From Chrysoperla carnea (taxonomy: Eukaryota > Arthropoda > Insecta > Neuroptera > Chrysopidae): 64,000 nucleotides of DNA. Under the pieces are notes generated by a model. That model was not told the DNA's origin and searched no databases. It saw only the letters and a program-made list of their open reading frames with translations. The stretch is from NCBI RefSeq assembly GCF_905475395.1, contig NC_058339.1:60707172-60771171 (forward strand). The letters are read 5' to 3'. Shown here one piece after another: positions 46,701-58,487 of the stretch (position 1 is the first letter of the stretch; the number at the start of each line of letters is the position of its first letter). Both the position numbers and the translations under genes were made by a program.

Positions 46701-49547
46701 TTAAGTTTATGACAGTTTTAGCTATTATAAAACTTATTCGTTATTATTAAATTAACGAGTTAATTTTACATAAAAAAGGTTCTTTACAAAATTTCCGAGG
46801 AAGCAATAGTTTTTGAAATATTTAACTGATAAAAGTTAGAGTAAGTCGCTTACTCTTACTACACGAAAAAAAATTTTAATTTTTTAAATATTAAAAATAT
46901 ATGTTTTATATGTTTTTTGATATTTTCAGCCAAATATCTTAAGGAATATTGCTTCTACGGATTATTGGTTCAGAATTTTTTATGTAAAATTACTTAACGA
47001 ACAAATTTTATAATTACTAAAACTTCCATAAGCTTAAATTTACGAGATATTTGAAAAAGCCTATTTTCGCGATCATTGACCTTGAATAATTTTTTTTCTG
47101 CCCATTATTTTGCAATGGACTTTTCATAGGTCATTTCTTGCATTAAAGTAAAGATAATCCCAGTGGAAAAATTTCACTTGAATTTTTAAGCAGATCGGTG
47201 GTTTTTTTTGTCTTATTTCTCTGTGTTATTTGTAATTTTATCAAAACTATTTTGTAGGTATACCTATATAGGCTTATACAGAGAAAAACAAAAAATTGTT
47301 ATTTTTAAGAATAAAAAACATTTCTAAGAAAAAAATACAGTCGAATTGATAACCTCCTCCGTTTTTGTTTGAAGTCGGTTAAAAATGGAATTCTTGAGTT
47401 ATAGCGAAGATTCATAAATAATATTGAATTTTAATACAGTCGTGAGAAGCAATTACAGATTACCTACTTCATTCTGAAGTATGCCTATCGAATACTAAAA
47501 AACTATTATCTTTTTAAAAAAATTAAATCACAAAAAATAAATCACTAAAATTGCCAATAAAAACTAAAAAAACCTCATTTGAATTGTTAAATAAAAGAAT
47601 AGCCTCTAAATGTAAATATATGTAAAATAATTGAATCCAAAATTATATCCGGGCGAAAGAGAACTCAATATTCTCTTTTTATTACACTAACAATAAAAAA
47701 CCTCCCTATTCATTGCGTGCAAAACCGAATTCAGAACTTGTAGAATTTGTTATCGATTCATTATACATATCATTAATTTGAGTTTTCACAAAATGTTTGT
47801 AGCATTAATGTTAGTTATAATATTGCCTGAATTTTTAAATAATTCGATATTATTTATTTATAGATATAGACAATATTATTACATAAGTGATGAAATCATT
47901 GTGTGGAAACTCAAATTAATAATATAATGAAGGAATATAATAAGTTATTCTGTGACCAGAGCTAAAAATAGTTCTGCACACAAGGAATCTTGTATATAAA
48001 AGCATGAATAAAGAATTTTTTAAACTTACATTTGTGTCTCTAAAACCACGTAAATTTGATCGAACCCATCGTTCTGTTAAATTGAATGATAATTGCTGTG
48101 CCATTTGACTCTCACTGTTAGCTAATCCTTCCACCATGATACCTTGTAATGGTGGCCATGCATTCGGGAAATCCCATTGTTCTCCAGCACGATTCGAACT
48201 TGTCGGAATACCACCCGGATAATAAAACATATCACTTTGTGATACATATTTAGCAACACGATCACCAACTTCAACCATATTTTGATTTTGTCCAATACAT
48301 TTTGTCCACAATGGGCTTACGTTACTCGGATAAAATTGTTTTCGTTTTTCACCGGTTGTGATGTTTACATCAAACCAAATACCATCCTCTTCGCTCCATA
48401 AAACTTTATAAATTGATTCACGAAATTCATCTCGAATATTTTTCCATTCTGCTGATTTTTTATCATTACCCAAAATACTGTAAAAGTTACTAATATGTTC
48501 AACAGCACCACAATAGAAGGCGTTTAAGTCGACTGGAACAATATTTGTTACTTGAATACTATTTAAACTTCCATCAGTGTCAGCAAACCAACGACTACTG
48601 AAATCCCAACCACTTTCTGCTCCACTTTTTAATTCTGTATATAAGGCTTGATTACCTTTAGCTGTTTCTAAATCTTCTCGATAGCTTTCAGGTCTTGGAC
48701 CAGCACTAGGTGCATAATATCGCAACAAAGTATTACCATTTACATCAACGGTATGAACATTTAACCAATACTTTAATTCCTTTTCTAACGTATCGATATT
48801 ATCTTTCAACCATTTCGTATCGTTTGTATATTTGATATATAAATCTACCATACTAGCTAACAACGGTGGTTGCGATCGTTCTGCATAATACACACGACCA
48901 CCATTTGGTACAAAACCATATTTTTCAACAAACCATAAGAAATTTTCAATAACACCACGGGCCGTATCAGGCATTTCACATATTAATAAACCAGAAATAA
49001 TCCAATATGAATCCCAATAATATGGTTCCATAAATCGTCCACCTGGTACAACAAATTTATTTGGTACTGGTTCAATTGAATATTGTGTTGGATTCTCAAT
49101 AACATGCGGACGAATTTGACGTGCTAAACCAGGCCATATTTGATTTAAATCACTTGCAAATTGTCGTAAAACAGGATCTTTTATTTTTTCTAAGAATTTT
49201 GGATTCTCTTTCCAATCACTTAGCGTTGCATTTTCTAATTCATTACCACTTTCGAAATTTTTATTCACAAATTGTTTGAGCTCTTCATGTGATGGTTTTC
49301 CTTCTGTTTTTTCCATTAACTTGTTAAAAGTATCTAAGGTTTCCGATTGAGAATGTATCATTCGCATATCAACAAAAGTTTTCGAGTCCTTAAATAATTT
49401 GGGTTCAGCTGTTTGAACTGTATGCAATAATGGTCCATAGCAGTATACAGGTGATGAACATGTTGGTTGTAACTGTGTTTCCCGTATTGTGGAACTGTAA
49501 ACAATTGTCGTAAAAACTAATAATAATTGTACAACAATAGACTCCAT
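40752..49547 (-). CDS. Treh: Trehalase copy B, secreted soluble type (GH37)
   Basis: Two minus-strand exons, 48030-49547 and 40752-40901, join at phase 0 across a 7128-bp intron into 1668 bases (555 residues plus TAA). Residues 1-20 ([20 protein letters not shown]) are a signal peptide. Signature 1 [14 protein letters not shown] spans 168-181 and signature 2 [10 protein letters not shown] 457-466. By GH37 homology the catalytic acid is D315 in [10 protein letters not shown], and the base is E525 in [17 protein letters not shown], carried by the 49-residue terminal exon. N-glycosylation sequons include NAT at 106 and NIT near 395. The C-terminus (GDELTADED) has no hydrophobic segment, so this is the soluble rather than membrane-anchored class. 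Unread intron would add 37 unrelated residues and lose the catalytic base, so splicing is essential. It is a tandem paralogue of copy A with the same last intron position. A TATA-like motif lies about 70 bp upstream of the ATG. Confidence 0.95.
42165..42200. repeat. 36-bp palindrome
   Basis: AACAGCGCGGTTATAA (42165-42180) is nearly the complement of TTATAAACGCGCTGTT (42185-42200), with a 4-base centre. GC-rich arms are unusual in this intron. Confidence 0.7.
44062..44465. mobile_element. Foldback element, AAAAAAGGTTCT family, copy 1
   Basis: The left half carries CAGTTTTAGCCATTATAAAA, ACATAAAAAAGGTTCTATAC and AAAATTTCCG. The right half carries their complements in reverse order. The centre is AT-only. 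A second copy is at 46708-47035. Confidence 0.65.
44759..46195 (+). repeat. Tandem duplication of a unit of about 535 bp
   Basis: Units starting at about 44760 and 45296 both open GTAGGCAAATTAGTTTTTGA. Both contain TCTTCCAAGGA, TTTTGAGCG(G/A)CGTGTGGG and AAAATTTGTTAATATG, and end near a TTATTTCACTCTT-like block. The second unit is longer because a MITE inserted into it (45524-46122). Confidence 0.8.
45524..46122. mobile_element. 599-bp hAT-like MITE with 8-bp target duplication
   Basis: The element is flanked by perfect direct repeats ATTTGCAC (45516-45523 and 46123-46130). Termini are CAGTGGTGGATTT and, inverted, CAGGGCCGGATTT, matching the CAG-start, 8-bp-duplication pattern of hAT elements. 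Sub-terminal AGGGCGG motifs recur at both ends. The interior is AT-rich without a transposase frame. Confidence 0.9.
46560..47212. mobile_element. Foldback element, AAAAAAGGTTCT family, copy 2 with extra outer arms
   Basis: The inner core 46708-47035 matches the family at 44062-44465. Outer arms 46560-46622 and 47153-47212 are inverted around TGCTTAAAAAATCCATGTGA and CGGGATTATCTTTA. Copy 1 lacks these outer arms, so this is either the fuller copy or a nested insertion. Confidence 0.65.
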
Positions 49548-49615
49548 TTTATTATCATTTAAAAATTAAATTTTTGTTATGATATAATATTTACAACTAC
49601 ATTAGATGATATTAG

Positions 49616-49625
49616 CTTATATATA
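49616..49625 (-). promoter_or_regulatory. TATA-box candidate of trehalase B
   Basis: TATATATAAG on the minus strand lies about 70 bp upstream of the ATG at 49547, leaving room for a short 5' UTR within the first exon. AT-rich composition makes chance occurrence likely. Confidence 0.4.
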
Positions 49626-52274
49626 TGTTTATTTATACAAAAATATTTATATTATCCATGAATCACGTGTACATAAGTTGGAAAACGAGTAAACCCAACG
49701 GGGTTTTGTGATAAAGCTAACTATGGAGTGTTGTTGAATAGATTAAATATGTATATATATATATACATAATATGTATTGATGTGTTTTGAGTAGCACATA
49801 TTCAAACACAAACTAATTTTTAAACAATCATTATTTTACTATGTTATTTTGTGTAAATTATAAACAAAAAAAATTTTTTTTTAGCAATTTAATTATTTCA
49901 CTTCATCGCGTATTGAAATTAATAACAAATACTTGACCTTCATTTCAAGTTATGATCATTTTCATTACAAATCCATTCATCCACATCGGTTAAATGGTTT
50001 TTATAGTCATATTTCCCCTGAAAATATAGACTTATAGCGTTATAAATCCGTTTTATAACCCCTGAAACACTCTTTTTGGCATGATGAGTTCTTTATTAGG
50101 AGGATCGATGTTTTTAAGAATGTACGAGCGATAATTTTAAAAATGTTTGATTTTATTTATATGAAGTTGGACTAAATTTAAATCAGTTTGAAAATTTTAG
50201 GGAGGGGGGGGGGGGGTTGCCCGATTATTTAAATTAATAAATGACTTTAAAAGTGGGTATATTTAACATTGGTCTTATGGGAAAACGATAGATGGATGAA
50301 TTATTTCTGAATGTAAAATTGAAAAATATGCGACGACATTTCAGGGAGGAGGGGTTTTCACAATTTGACCACCTTTGACAAAGACGGGGTGGGACTGAAA
50401 AAAATATGTCAAAGGTTTGACCACCTTTGACGAAGTTTTTCGAGTTTTTTAAGACTTTTTTCACCTTTACAGCACCATTCAATTGAGTTAAAGAATTGAA
50501 AATTTGTTATAGAATTGAGTTAATATTCAAGAAGTTCTTTTTGGTAGTGTCGACTACCCAGTATCTCCACCCCGCCCTTTTATATAAATATTTCAACTGT
50601 TCCAAAACTTGCAAGGACAAAAAATTTATTTCTACAAAAAGCATCTATTATAGCTTTAACTATTTTAGTTATTTTTCCTTTAATTATATTTCACACTTAA
50701 AGTTATAAAATATGCACTCACTTTGTTGTCACGGAAAACTAACAAATCAATTGGTCATTGAATATTTATGTTTTTTACGGATGCACGAGCGCCAGGTCAA
50801 CGTTGGATAAAACACTTGATTTTTTTATATATTTAGTTAAACTAAGTCTTAATCAATCCTGAAAATTTTAGAGGGAGTTGCCCGATTATTTAAATGACTT
50901 CAACAGCAGTAGATGGATGACATGTTTACATGGATTACTCCAAAACTAATCGGTGGAAATTAAAAACAAAACTATTTAAATTAATTTTAATACCTTAATC
51001 AATAATTGAAAACAAAAAAAAACCGTTGTGCCCGGCTAATTGAGGATGTATGAGCACGGTAGCGGGGATACAAATTTAAAAAAATATTTTTTTCAATTTT
51101 TGATGCTGAATTATATTATAACTTGACAATATAAGACGAAAAGTAAGAATAAAATTTTTCGATATCTGGAGTAATTTTCAAAATATCGAAAACTGAAAAT
51201 TTTGTTTAAATATTTAGCTTTCGATATTTCGAAAACAAAGGTAGATATCGAAAAAATGTATTCTAATTTTTCGGCTACATTTATGAAGTTATAACAAAAT
51301 TTATCATCAAAATTGAAAAAAGGTGCAAGGACTTTCAACTTCAAGTCTAAACTTGCGCTGGAGTTCGTACTACCTTAAATGTGAGCTGTCATAGGAACCT
51401 GGACCGTCACCAGTTGTACTTTCTTTAATAATAAGAAGCATCTAATGAGGGCGACATGTGACCTTATTGATAGAGCTGTACTGCTCACCAGTTTTTGTTT
51501 TTTGTTTTTACCTATTTTTAATAATGCTTTAAATTATTTTTTATTGCCTTATTAATAATTTTTGTAGCAAAAAAAACAACAAAATATTTGTACAAAACAG
51601 CAGGATATTATTTTATGAATATTAATTGAACAGGAATAATTAAGTTAATTTTTTGTTATCAATATTATGGTGATATTAATTTATAATAATTATTGCATTT
51701 TTATCATTTTTTATTCATTATGCTTTACATATATTTATAATGTTTTAATAATTATTACTGTTGTTGTTGTTTACGTATCTATCAAATGTAAATTAGAGAG
51801 TAAAAAAATAAATAAAATCTATTGCGCAGTCCCTAAACTAAACGAATTCATTAAACTTTAAAAAAAAATTATCATTTTATATAAAATTAACTAAATTTTA
51901 AAGATGATCATTTATTTCATTCACTAGATAGGGACCATCCGTTAATTACGTCACACGTTAATGTGAAATTGTGTGACAAGAGTTAGGAGGAGTCAAAAGC
52001 TTCGTGATGTACTTCATTATGTAAATTATTTGACTTGTTGTTGATTTAATTAAAGATTTTTATTAAGAATTCAGAAAATCATCATAATCAATATCTACAT
52101 TTGTTAAATACCCGTAGTCCCAAAAGAGAAAATGCGCTAAGGTAATTATAAAAAGTAACTTCGATTCGATTTTTTAAACCGAAATTTTTATTCCGAAAAC
52201 TAAGTGAAAAAATTGCGATAGTAATTTTTACATTCTGTATATATGAAATACATATGAAGGTATATTAAGTTAAT

Positions 52275-52700
52275 TATACCCTGTATGTATGAAATATATA
52301 TCAAGGTATACTACGTTTAGTCAAAAGTTGATAACGCTTAAAAATATTAATGCTACAAACAAATATTGCTATAGGTGTTCATAAAATAACTTATTTAGTC
52401 CATTTCTGGGTGTCCGCCTGTCCGTCTGTTATCACGATAACTCAAAATCGAAAAAAGATATCGAGCTGTAATTTTTATAGCGTGCTCAGGACGTAAAAAG
52501 TGAGATTAAGTTCCTAAATGAACAATATATAGGTTAATTGAATCTTGGGTTTCTAGTTTTGCATATATTAAATCGTTAGAGATTTAACCCGTAAAGGCGC
52601 AAATTATGACAAAACACTGGTGTCTATTTTCTCCAAAACTATAAAAGATAGAGATTTGAAAATTTGCAGGTATTTTCTCGAAAAACGAAAAACAATTCTA
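52275..52700 (+). repeat. Dispersed repeat R1, 5' and middle part
   Basis: It shares with 27932-28480 the opening TATGAAATATATATCAAGGT, CGCTTAAAAATATTAATG, GTCCGCCTGTCCGTCTG, TATAGCGTGCTCAGGACGTA and TTTTCTCCAAAACTATAAAA-like blocks. The terminal 19-mer is missing. The first 40 bp are partly duplicated just upstream. Confidence 0.7.
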
Positions 52701-53385
52701 CTAAATATTTTTGCGAAATTCCATAATCTGTACAAAAGCAATAGCTTCATTTTCTTGTAGAGAAAATTTGCTAATGATAATTGTGCATTATGAAATGCAT
52801 TGTTTTTATTAGTTACTACCCAAATGTACGGGGGGGGGGGGGGGAGCATAATGTTTCTTGTATCCTAATCGACTTCATGAATCCGCATAAGGGAAACTTT
52901 ATTTGAAAATTAATATTTGAAAAGGTACTTCCTATAATTAAAAAAAAAATTAAAATATTAATAATTTTAACTTGTTACAATTTTCAAATAAAATTTAAAA
53001 AAAAGTCAATCCGCGATAATTAAACCCAACTAGATAATTGTTACATTTGTTTTTCTAGTGATTGAGATTAAGCACTGAAATTTTTCATGGGTAGGTACAA
53101 TTCTACTTTTTTTCTTAGAATGATATTTTGATTTATTCACATTAGATACTTTTGTCACTTAACAGATATTTTGAAATTAATTTTGTTATTGAAATTTTGT
53201 TTAATTTTTTCGACGTTTATTTATTTTTTTAAATAACCGTTTTCGCGCATAAATAATTCGCAAAATAATTATCCATAAATGTATAATAAAATTATGATAT
53301 GCACAATCTGAATATAAAAACAGAGAGTATAATAGATATACAGAGTTTAATTGAATTTATATTAGGTTTTTGGTAGTACATACTA

Positions 53386-53611
53386 TATTACAATAAATAA
53401 TTAAAATAATTTTACTATTGATGCACGACTAAGTTTTTTTATTTTGTCTCAAAATTTTTCGATCTTTCGTACATTCTGAAGAGATTAAAATAATCTGTTG
53501 AGAATGAACGAAAAAAAAAAGTTCGAAAAGTTTTGAGACAAAATAAAAAAACTTCTAGTCATACATCAATAGTAAAATTATTTTTTATTAATTTAATTAT
53601 TTATTGTAATA
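53386..53611. mobile_element. 226-bp near-perfect hairpin element
   Basis: Arms of about 90-100 bp are inverted from TATTACAATAAATAATT at the left end to its complement at the right. They include TTTTACTATTGATG and TTTTTTTATTTTGTCTCAAA. The loop is short. Structure fits a foldback MITE; no target duplication was resolved. Confidence 0.75.
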
Positions 53612-54115
53612 CAGAGTTAACTCGGAAAACACGAAAGTTTAAAAAAAGTTTTTTTGATGGAATGTCGCCTGAGGACCTTACATCTGTATCATTTCCATAC
53701 TTATATACATTGTAATTTATAAAGAAAGTTGCGGAACACAATATAGAAAAGTTTTAGATTTCTAGAAAATTGAATTTTTCTATTCATAAAATAGTACAAA
53801 ATCCAAATTTAGTAACACATATACCGACACACCACAATGTAAAATCTTTTATTTTAAAGTTTATTTAAAAAAATATTTAATTTGGCCAAATCTCTTCAGT
53901 ATAATAAAATTTAGTACTAAATTTTTCTTAAAATTAAATTTGGAACTAAAAAAATATCCTCCTCTTACAGCACTTTCCCACCTATCTTAACCTTAAGTTT
54001 TGAAAAATTTATAACTATAAAAGTAATTAATTTTACAATCATAAATTTATTTTAAAATATTTAACATCTTGTTTAGTTTGAGGTGATTAATTTTTTTTTT
54101 ATCCAGTTTTCTGTA

Positions 54116-54224
54116 CACTGTAAAAATATAAGTATTTGCTTCAAATTTTTTTTAAACCAAGAAAATATTTACTTCTTTCTATGTTAAGAATATATTTTCT
54201 TGCTGTAGTACTTTTTTTACAGTG
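54116..54224. mobile_element. 109-bp TA-flanked MITE (CACTGTAAAAA termini)
   Basis: CACTGTAAAAATATAAGTA at the left is inverted against TACTTTTTTTACAGTG at the right. TA flanks both sides (54114-54115, 54225-54226). Inner arms AAGAAAATAT and its complement add a second stem. Tc1/mariner-like by termini and target. Confidence 0.75.
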
Positions 54225-56040
54225 TACCTATTCCTGTAAGAAACCCTTACTTTTTCTGTGTACCTATATCTCATAGAAACGTTCTGAAATTAAGCATGGC
54301 ATTTTGTTCTGATGAAATACTTAATTTAGAAAAAAAGCTTTATAACAAGGCTTCGATCATGATCATTTCAATGCCATTTATTAAAAATGGGTTTTGTCTT
54401 TCCTTTTGAGTGCCACCCATACCTTAATATTTACTTCTATATAGATTCTCAAAACTCAAGTATATATCTACATTCTACAGAATTAAGAGTCAGACTTTCA
54501 GAAGTATGGCATAGGCGCGTTTAAGAACTTATAATAAAACACACTAGGCACTAGCCTAGTGCATCAACGCAAAAGAAGCATCCGTTAACTTCTGATAAAA
54601 AATTGGATGTTTTATTGTAAACATAATATCATGTTACTAGCCAGTCGACAATTTTAAGGATATTATCAGAAATTTCACTATTAAAAGATCAAGTAAATAG
54701 TATTTTAACTAATTTATTTTAAATAAAAACAAATATAAAATAAAAAATTTTGGCAACATTTGCTGTAAAAGCATTGAGCACCACAAAGTTAAATCCAGCG
54801 CGGCATGGGCGTATTCAGCTTTTGTTCTAAACAGGAACAAATAAGGAATTTTCTTAGATTAAGATAGAGCAAATAAGGAATTTTTGAGTAAATATCATTT
54901 ATCAGCTAACTAAAGCCAAGCACTAAAAGTCGCCGAAATTATCTTCAAACAAGGTTGTCTCCATGGTTTTCACGATATTTAAAAAAAACGGTTTAAATCT
55001 CTAAATACTTAGAAGTCCATTACATTTTGTGCAAATTAGCTGGTATTATACATAAGTATTTTATCGCCATGTCAAAATGTACGAATTGTATGTAGGTAAT
55101 AGGTATAACAAGGTCAAGTCTGTAAAATTCAATCAAATTATGTCAAGATTGGATACGATTTTACTATAATTTGTAAAATAATTTATGGGGGCTATATTTA
55201 TAATGATTTTTTTATTAAATTTCGTCGGAAGACTGAACATTCTTGTACTATTAGAAGCAAATATTTTAAAGCAAGAAGTTTATGAATTGAATACTAATGT
55301 TTATAAGTTGATGATACTTTTTAAAAACACTAAACAACCAAATTTGATGTTATTTGAAAAAACAATAAGAGTGAATTTTTCCGTCAAGAAGGATTTTGAA
55401 GGAAAATAAATGGTATTTAATAATATCAAAAAAATTTTTGAGGAAACAAATAACTTCCCGATGTAGCATGACTATAGGGAAAAGAGAGGTTTTCTCCATA
55501 TTTTCAATAATTGTATCCAAAAATTTACAAAATTATAATTTACTTGCTTTTATTATACATCACCGATTGTACGATGAAATTGATTAATTAAAACCAATTT
55601 TTAATTTACTATTATCAATCTCTTTCAGAGAAAAAATTTTTCACTAAAAACGTTTCCGCGAAAAAAAGGAATTTTTTTTAATTCCAAAGAAACGACAAAA
55701 AAAATTGTTATCAAAACAATAAAAAAACTTAACATTTTGGAGGAAAAATATGGTAATAATATTTGGAAAGATAGTATAAAAATTTTTAAATTTCTATATT
55801 TCATATTTTCCCTATTACTATTAGACAAGCGTTCCAAAGAAGAAAACAGTCTAGGATTATAGGCAATTGCCCCCCTCCAAAATTAAAATTATTTTATGTA
55901 TTTACAAATTTTCTCGATTTTTTCAAATTTAAGAAAATTTTAAAATAAAAATATCAGATTTTGTTTTTTTAATATTTGATCCCCTGCAAAACATTTTCTT
56001 GTCCACGCTTATATCAGATTTTGAATAATTAATTTAATTT

Positions 56041-56240
56041 TAACCCCCGGCGAAAAAGAGGGATGTTATAAGTTTGTAGTGTGTATATGTGGGTCTATTT
56101 GCGGTATCGTAGCTCCTGAATGGATTAGCCGATTTTGATTCAATTTTTTTTTTTTTGGTATGAAAATTTGTTCAGTTTAGGTATTTAAAATTTTGTAAAT
56201 TTCACTTTTCATGTGTAAAATTTTGCTTACTCTGTATTCA
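56041..56240 (+). repeat. Dispersed insect repeat fragment (ACCCCCGGCGAAAAAGAGGG)
   Basis: The string from ACCCCCGGCGAAAAAGAGGG through GATGTTATAAGTTTGTAG, TATCGTAGCTCCTGAATGGA and GCCGATTTTGATTCAA resembles a repeat I recall from many insect genomes. Its class is not determined here. Confidence 0.5.
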
Positions 56241-57298
56241 CATAATTTTTCCGTAAATTTTTTTGTAAACATAAGCTACATGGGTCAATAAGATCTTGAC
56301 TGTTAGTATATATATGTATGTGTTTGTTTATTAATATGTCCTGTTAACGGAGGAAATGAAAAGAAAGATATTCTTATATTATTTTTTGTGTAAGAGTGAC
56401 TGTATTTGTTTACTAACATAACGAAAAAAGCAAACGATTCTGTAATCAACTCTGCCTATACATGTTATTTCAACAGTTAACTCAGTCAATTGTTTGTTTT
56501 CACTTGTGATCTTTATATTTAGGCTAATTGAAGAGTATAATGCTCAGAAGTAACTGTGAAATATTTAAAACATTAAATCAATGTTCAGAGGTCGACAACC
56601 TAAACAAGTTTTGCAAATAGATAAAAACCTAAGAAGAATATAATTTGGCACTGCAGGAAACTTTGTTTTGAGGTCAATTAAATATTTAACTATCATAAAC
56701 ATTAAAACTTGGTTAGATTGGCCTTAAAGCAAAATCTTTTTACTACTTTATTATTTCTTTTATTTAATCCAAATAATCCCCAGTAAAATATGAAAATAAT
56801 AATAATTTTATAATTAAAATTATAAAAGAACCAGAAATTAAATTCCGCACTCTTTTATTACTGCTTAGCAAAGATTTACGTTTCCACTTTAATCTCCATT
56901 TACGAGTCGGCAAACGCTCAGCCATAGACTTAAATATTATGCGCTTATAATACCTGTTATACGAGGCATTTACCTAATAATTAAATTGAGGCTAGCGTAT
57001 GCCACATTAAAAATAGAAAATTGCTATTAGTATTTTTATCTTTTTCCTTATATAATCCGAATTTATTACCTCAAAAGAAAAGAAATCCATGAGAAATTAT
57101 TGTCAAAAGAAAAAAAATTAAGGAGCATGCATGTATTTGGTATCAATAAAAAGCTTTCGGTGTTTTATTAATTCGCTTTCTCTATATCTAGTCTAGTGTG
57201 GCACGGGAGGCAACCGTAGAACAAGAGAATGGGAGGGATAAATCTCCCTAATTGAAATAATTTCGGGGATATTTTTGATGATTTATATCTACAGCCCA

Positions 57299-57465
57299 TA
57301 GGCGTCGCCAAGGAGAGGCAAGTAGGGGAAGCTGCCCCCCTCTAGAGATTCCCAAAAATGAATCAAAGTTTATTTTATTCATTTAAATAATCTAATATTT
57401 TACTTAATTCAAATTTTTATTTTCGTTGATCAAATCGCATTTCGGGTAAATTAATGATAAAATAG
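57299..57465 (+). repeat. Dispersed repeat R2, copy 2
   Basis: It opens ATAGGCGTCGCCAAGGAG and shares GCAAGTAGGGGAAGCTGCCC, TTCCCAAAAAT and TTTACTTAATTCAAA with copy 1 at 35067-35235. Confidence 0.6.
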
Positions 57466-57689
57466 ATTTAATTTTAAATCACTACCATTTTCGCATTTTT
57501 CTCTCTCCTATATTTTCATTTGAATGATTTGTCAAAATATTAATTAATAATGTGCTAGTCTTTTTCTTAAATGTTACCCAGTTATTTTCATTGACTGATT
57601 CTACGAAAGAAAACGCAAGTTCTATCCTGAAAAAATATGATCGAAACCTAAAATCTAGGATATCTCTTATCGTTTTTGAATAATCTTGA

Positions 57690-57852
57690 TGACAGACGGG
57701 CAGACAGACAACCGGAAAAGGACTAATTAGATGATTTTATGAACATCTAGGTATACCAAAATTTTTTTCGTAGCATCAATATTTTTAAGCGTTACAAACT
57801 TTGGACTAAACTTAATATAGGTACTATTCATATTTCATATATACATGGTATA
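57690..57852 (-). repeat. Dispersed repeat R1, truncated 5' part
   Basis: Only the portion from the TGTCTGCCCGTCTGTC-type stretch to the TATATGAAATATGAATAG-like start is present. It is in the same orientation as, and just beside, the fuller copy at 57915-58487. Confidence 0.65.
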
Positions 57853-57914
57853 AACATTAATATTTTCAATAAATAAATTTTAAAATAAATAAATATTAAA
57901 TAATATCAGATTAA

Positions 57915-58487
57915 ACAAGTGAAAACAAACAATTGACTGAGTTAATTGTTGAAATACCATGCGTAATAGTGTTGATTACTATATCACATTGCACATACAT
58001 ATACAATTTATATAATACATACTATACAACTTATATAATACATACTATACGCCTAATTTGCGCAATCACAGGTAAACAGTGATGTTTACGAAAAAAATTT
58101 TCAAACAAAAGTTGTTTATTTTTTTATGAGGAACTTTTTTAACATTCATTTAAACTTTTGGTCTATCTCTAACGGTTTACAAGATGGGTCCTACGGACCC
58201 ATAGGTCAAGACCCAATTGACCGATGTTACTCATTTACGAACTCGACCTCACTTTTTACATCCTGAGTACGCTGTAAAAAATTCAGCTTGATAAATTTTT
58301 TCGTTTTTGTGTTATCGTGCCCACAGATGGACGAACGGAGGGGCGGACGGACGGACAGCCGGAAATAGACTTATTAGGTAATTTTATGAACACCTATACC
58401 AAAATTTTGTTCGTAGCATCAATATTTTTAAGCGTAACTTGGGACTAAACTTAGTATACCTTGCATATTACATATATGCATGGTATA
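57915..58487 (-). repeat. Dispersed repeat R1, near full-length copy
   Basis: In reverse orientation it holds the 19-mer (57930-57948), TTGTAAACCGTTAGAGATAG, a CCGTCCGTCCGCCCCTCCG stretch and CTTAAAAATATTGATGCTAC, and ends at the TATACCATGCATATATG start. Block order is identical to 27932-28480. Confidence 0.8.

Larger units (their letters stand above)
40902..48029 (-). other. 7.1-kb repeat-filled intron of trehalase B
   Basis: The donor GTAAGT at 48029 and the acceptor TAG at 40902-40904 bound this intron. It contains a 36-bp palindrome (42165-42200), promoter-like sequence (42450-42540), two copies of a foldback family (44062-44465, 46560-47212), a tandem duplication (44759-46195) and a hAT-like MITE (45524-46122). 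No nested gene is supported. Confidence 0.75.

Noticed and set aside
47916..48029. The 37-residue tail of the 543-residue trehalase B open frame
   Set aside because: It follows a GTAAGT donor, has no trehalase similarity, and the proper C-terminus with the catalytic base is found on exon 40752-40901 in matching phase.
50204..52844. Oligo-G runs (50204-50216 and 52830-52844) as G-quadruplex sites
   Set aside because: Each is a single homopolymer run in decayed sequence; length variation or assembly error is as likely as function.
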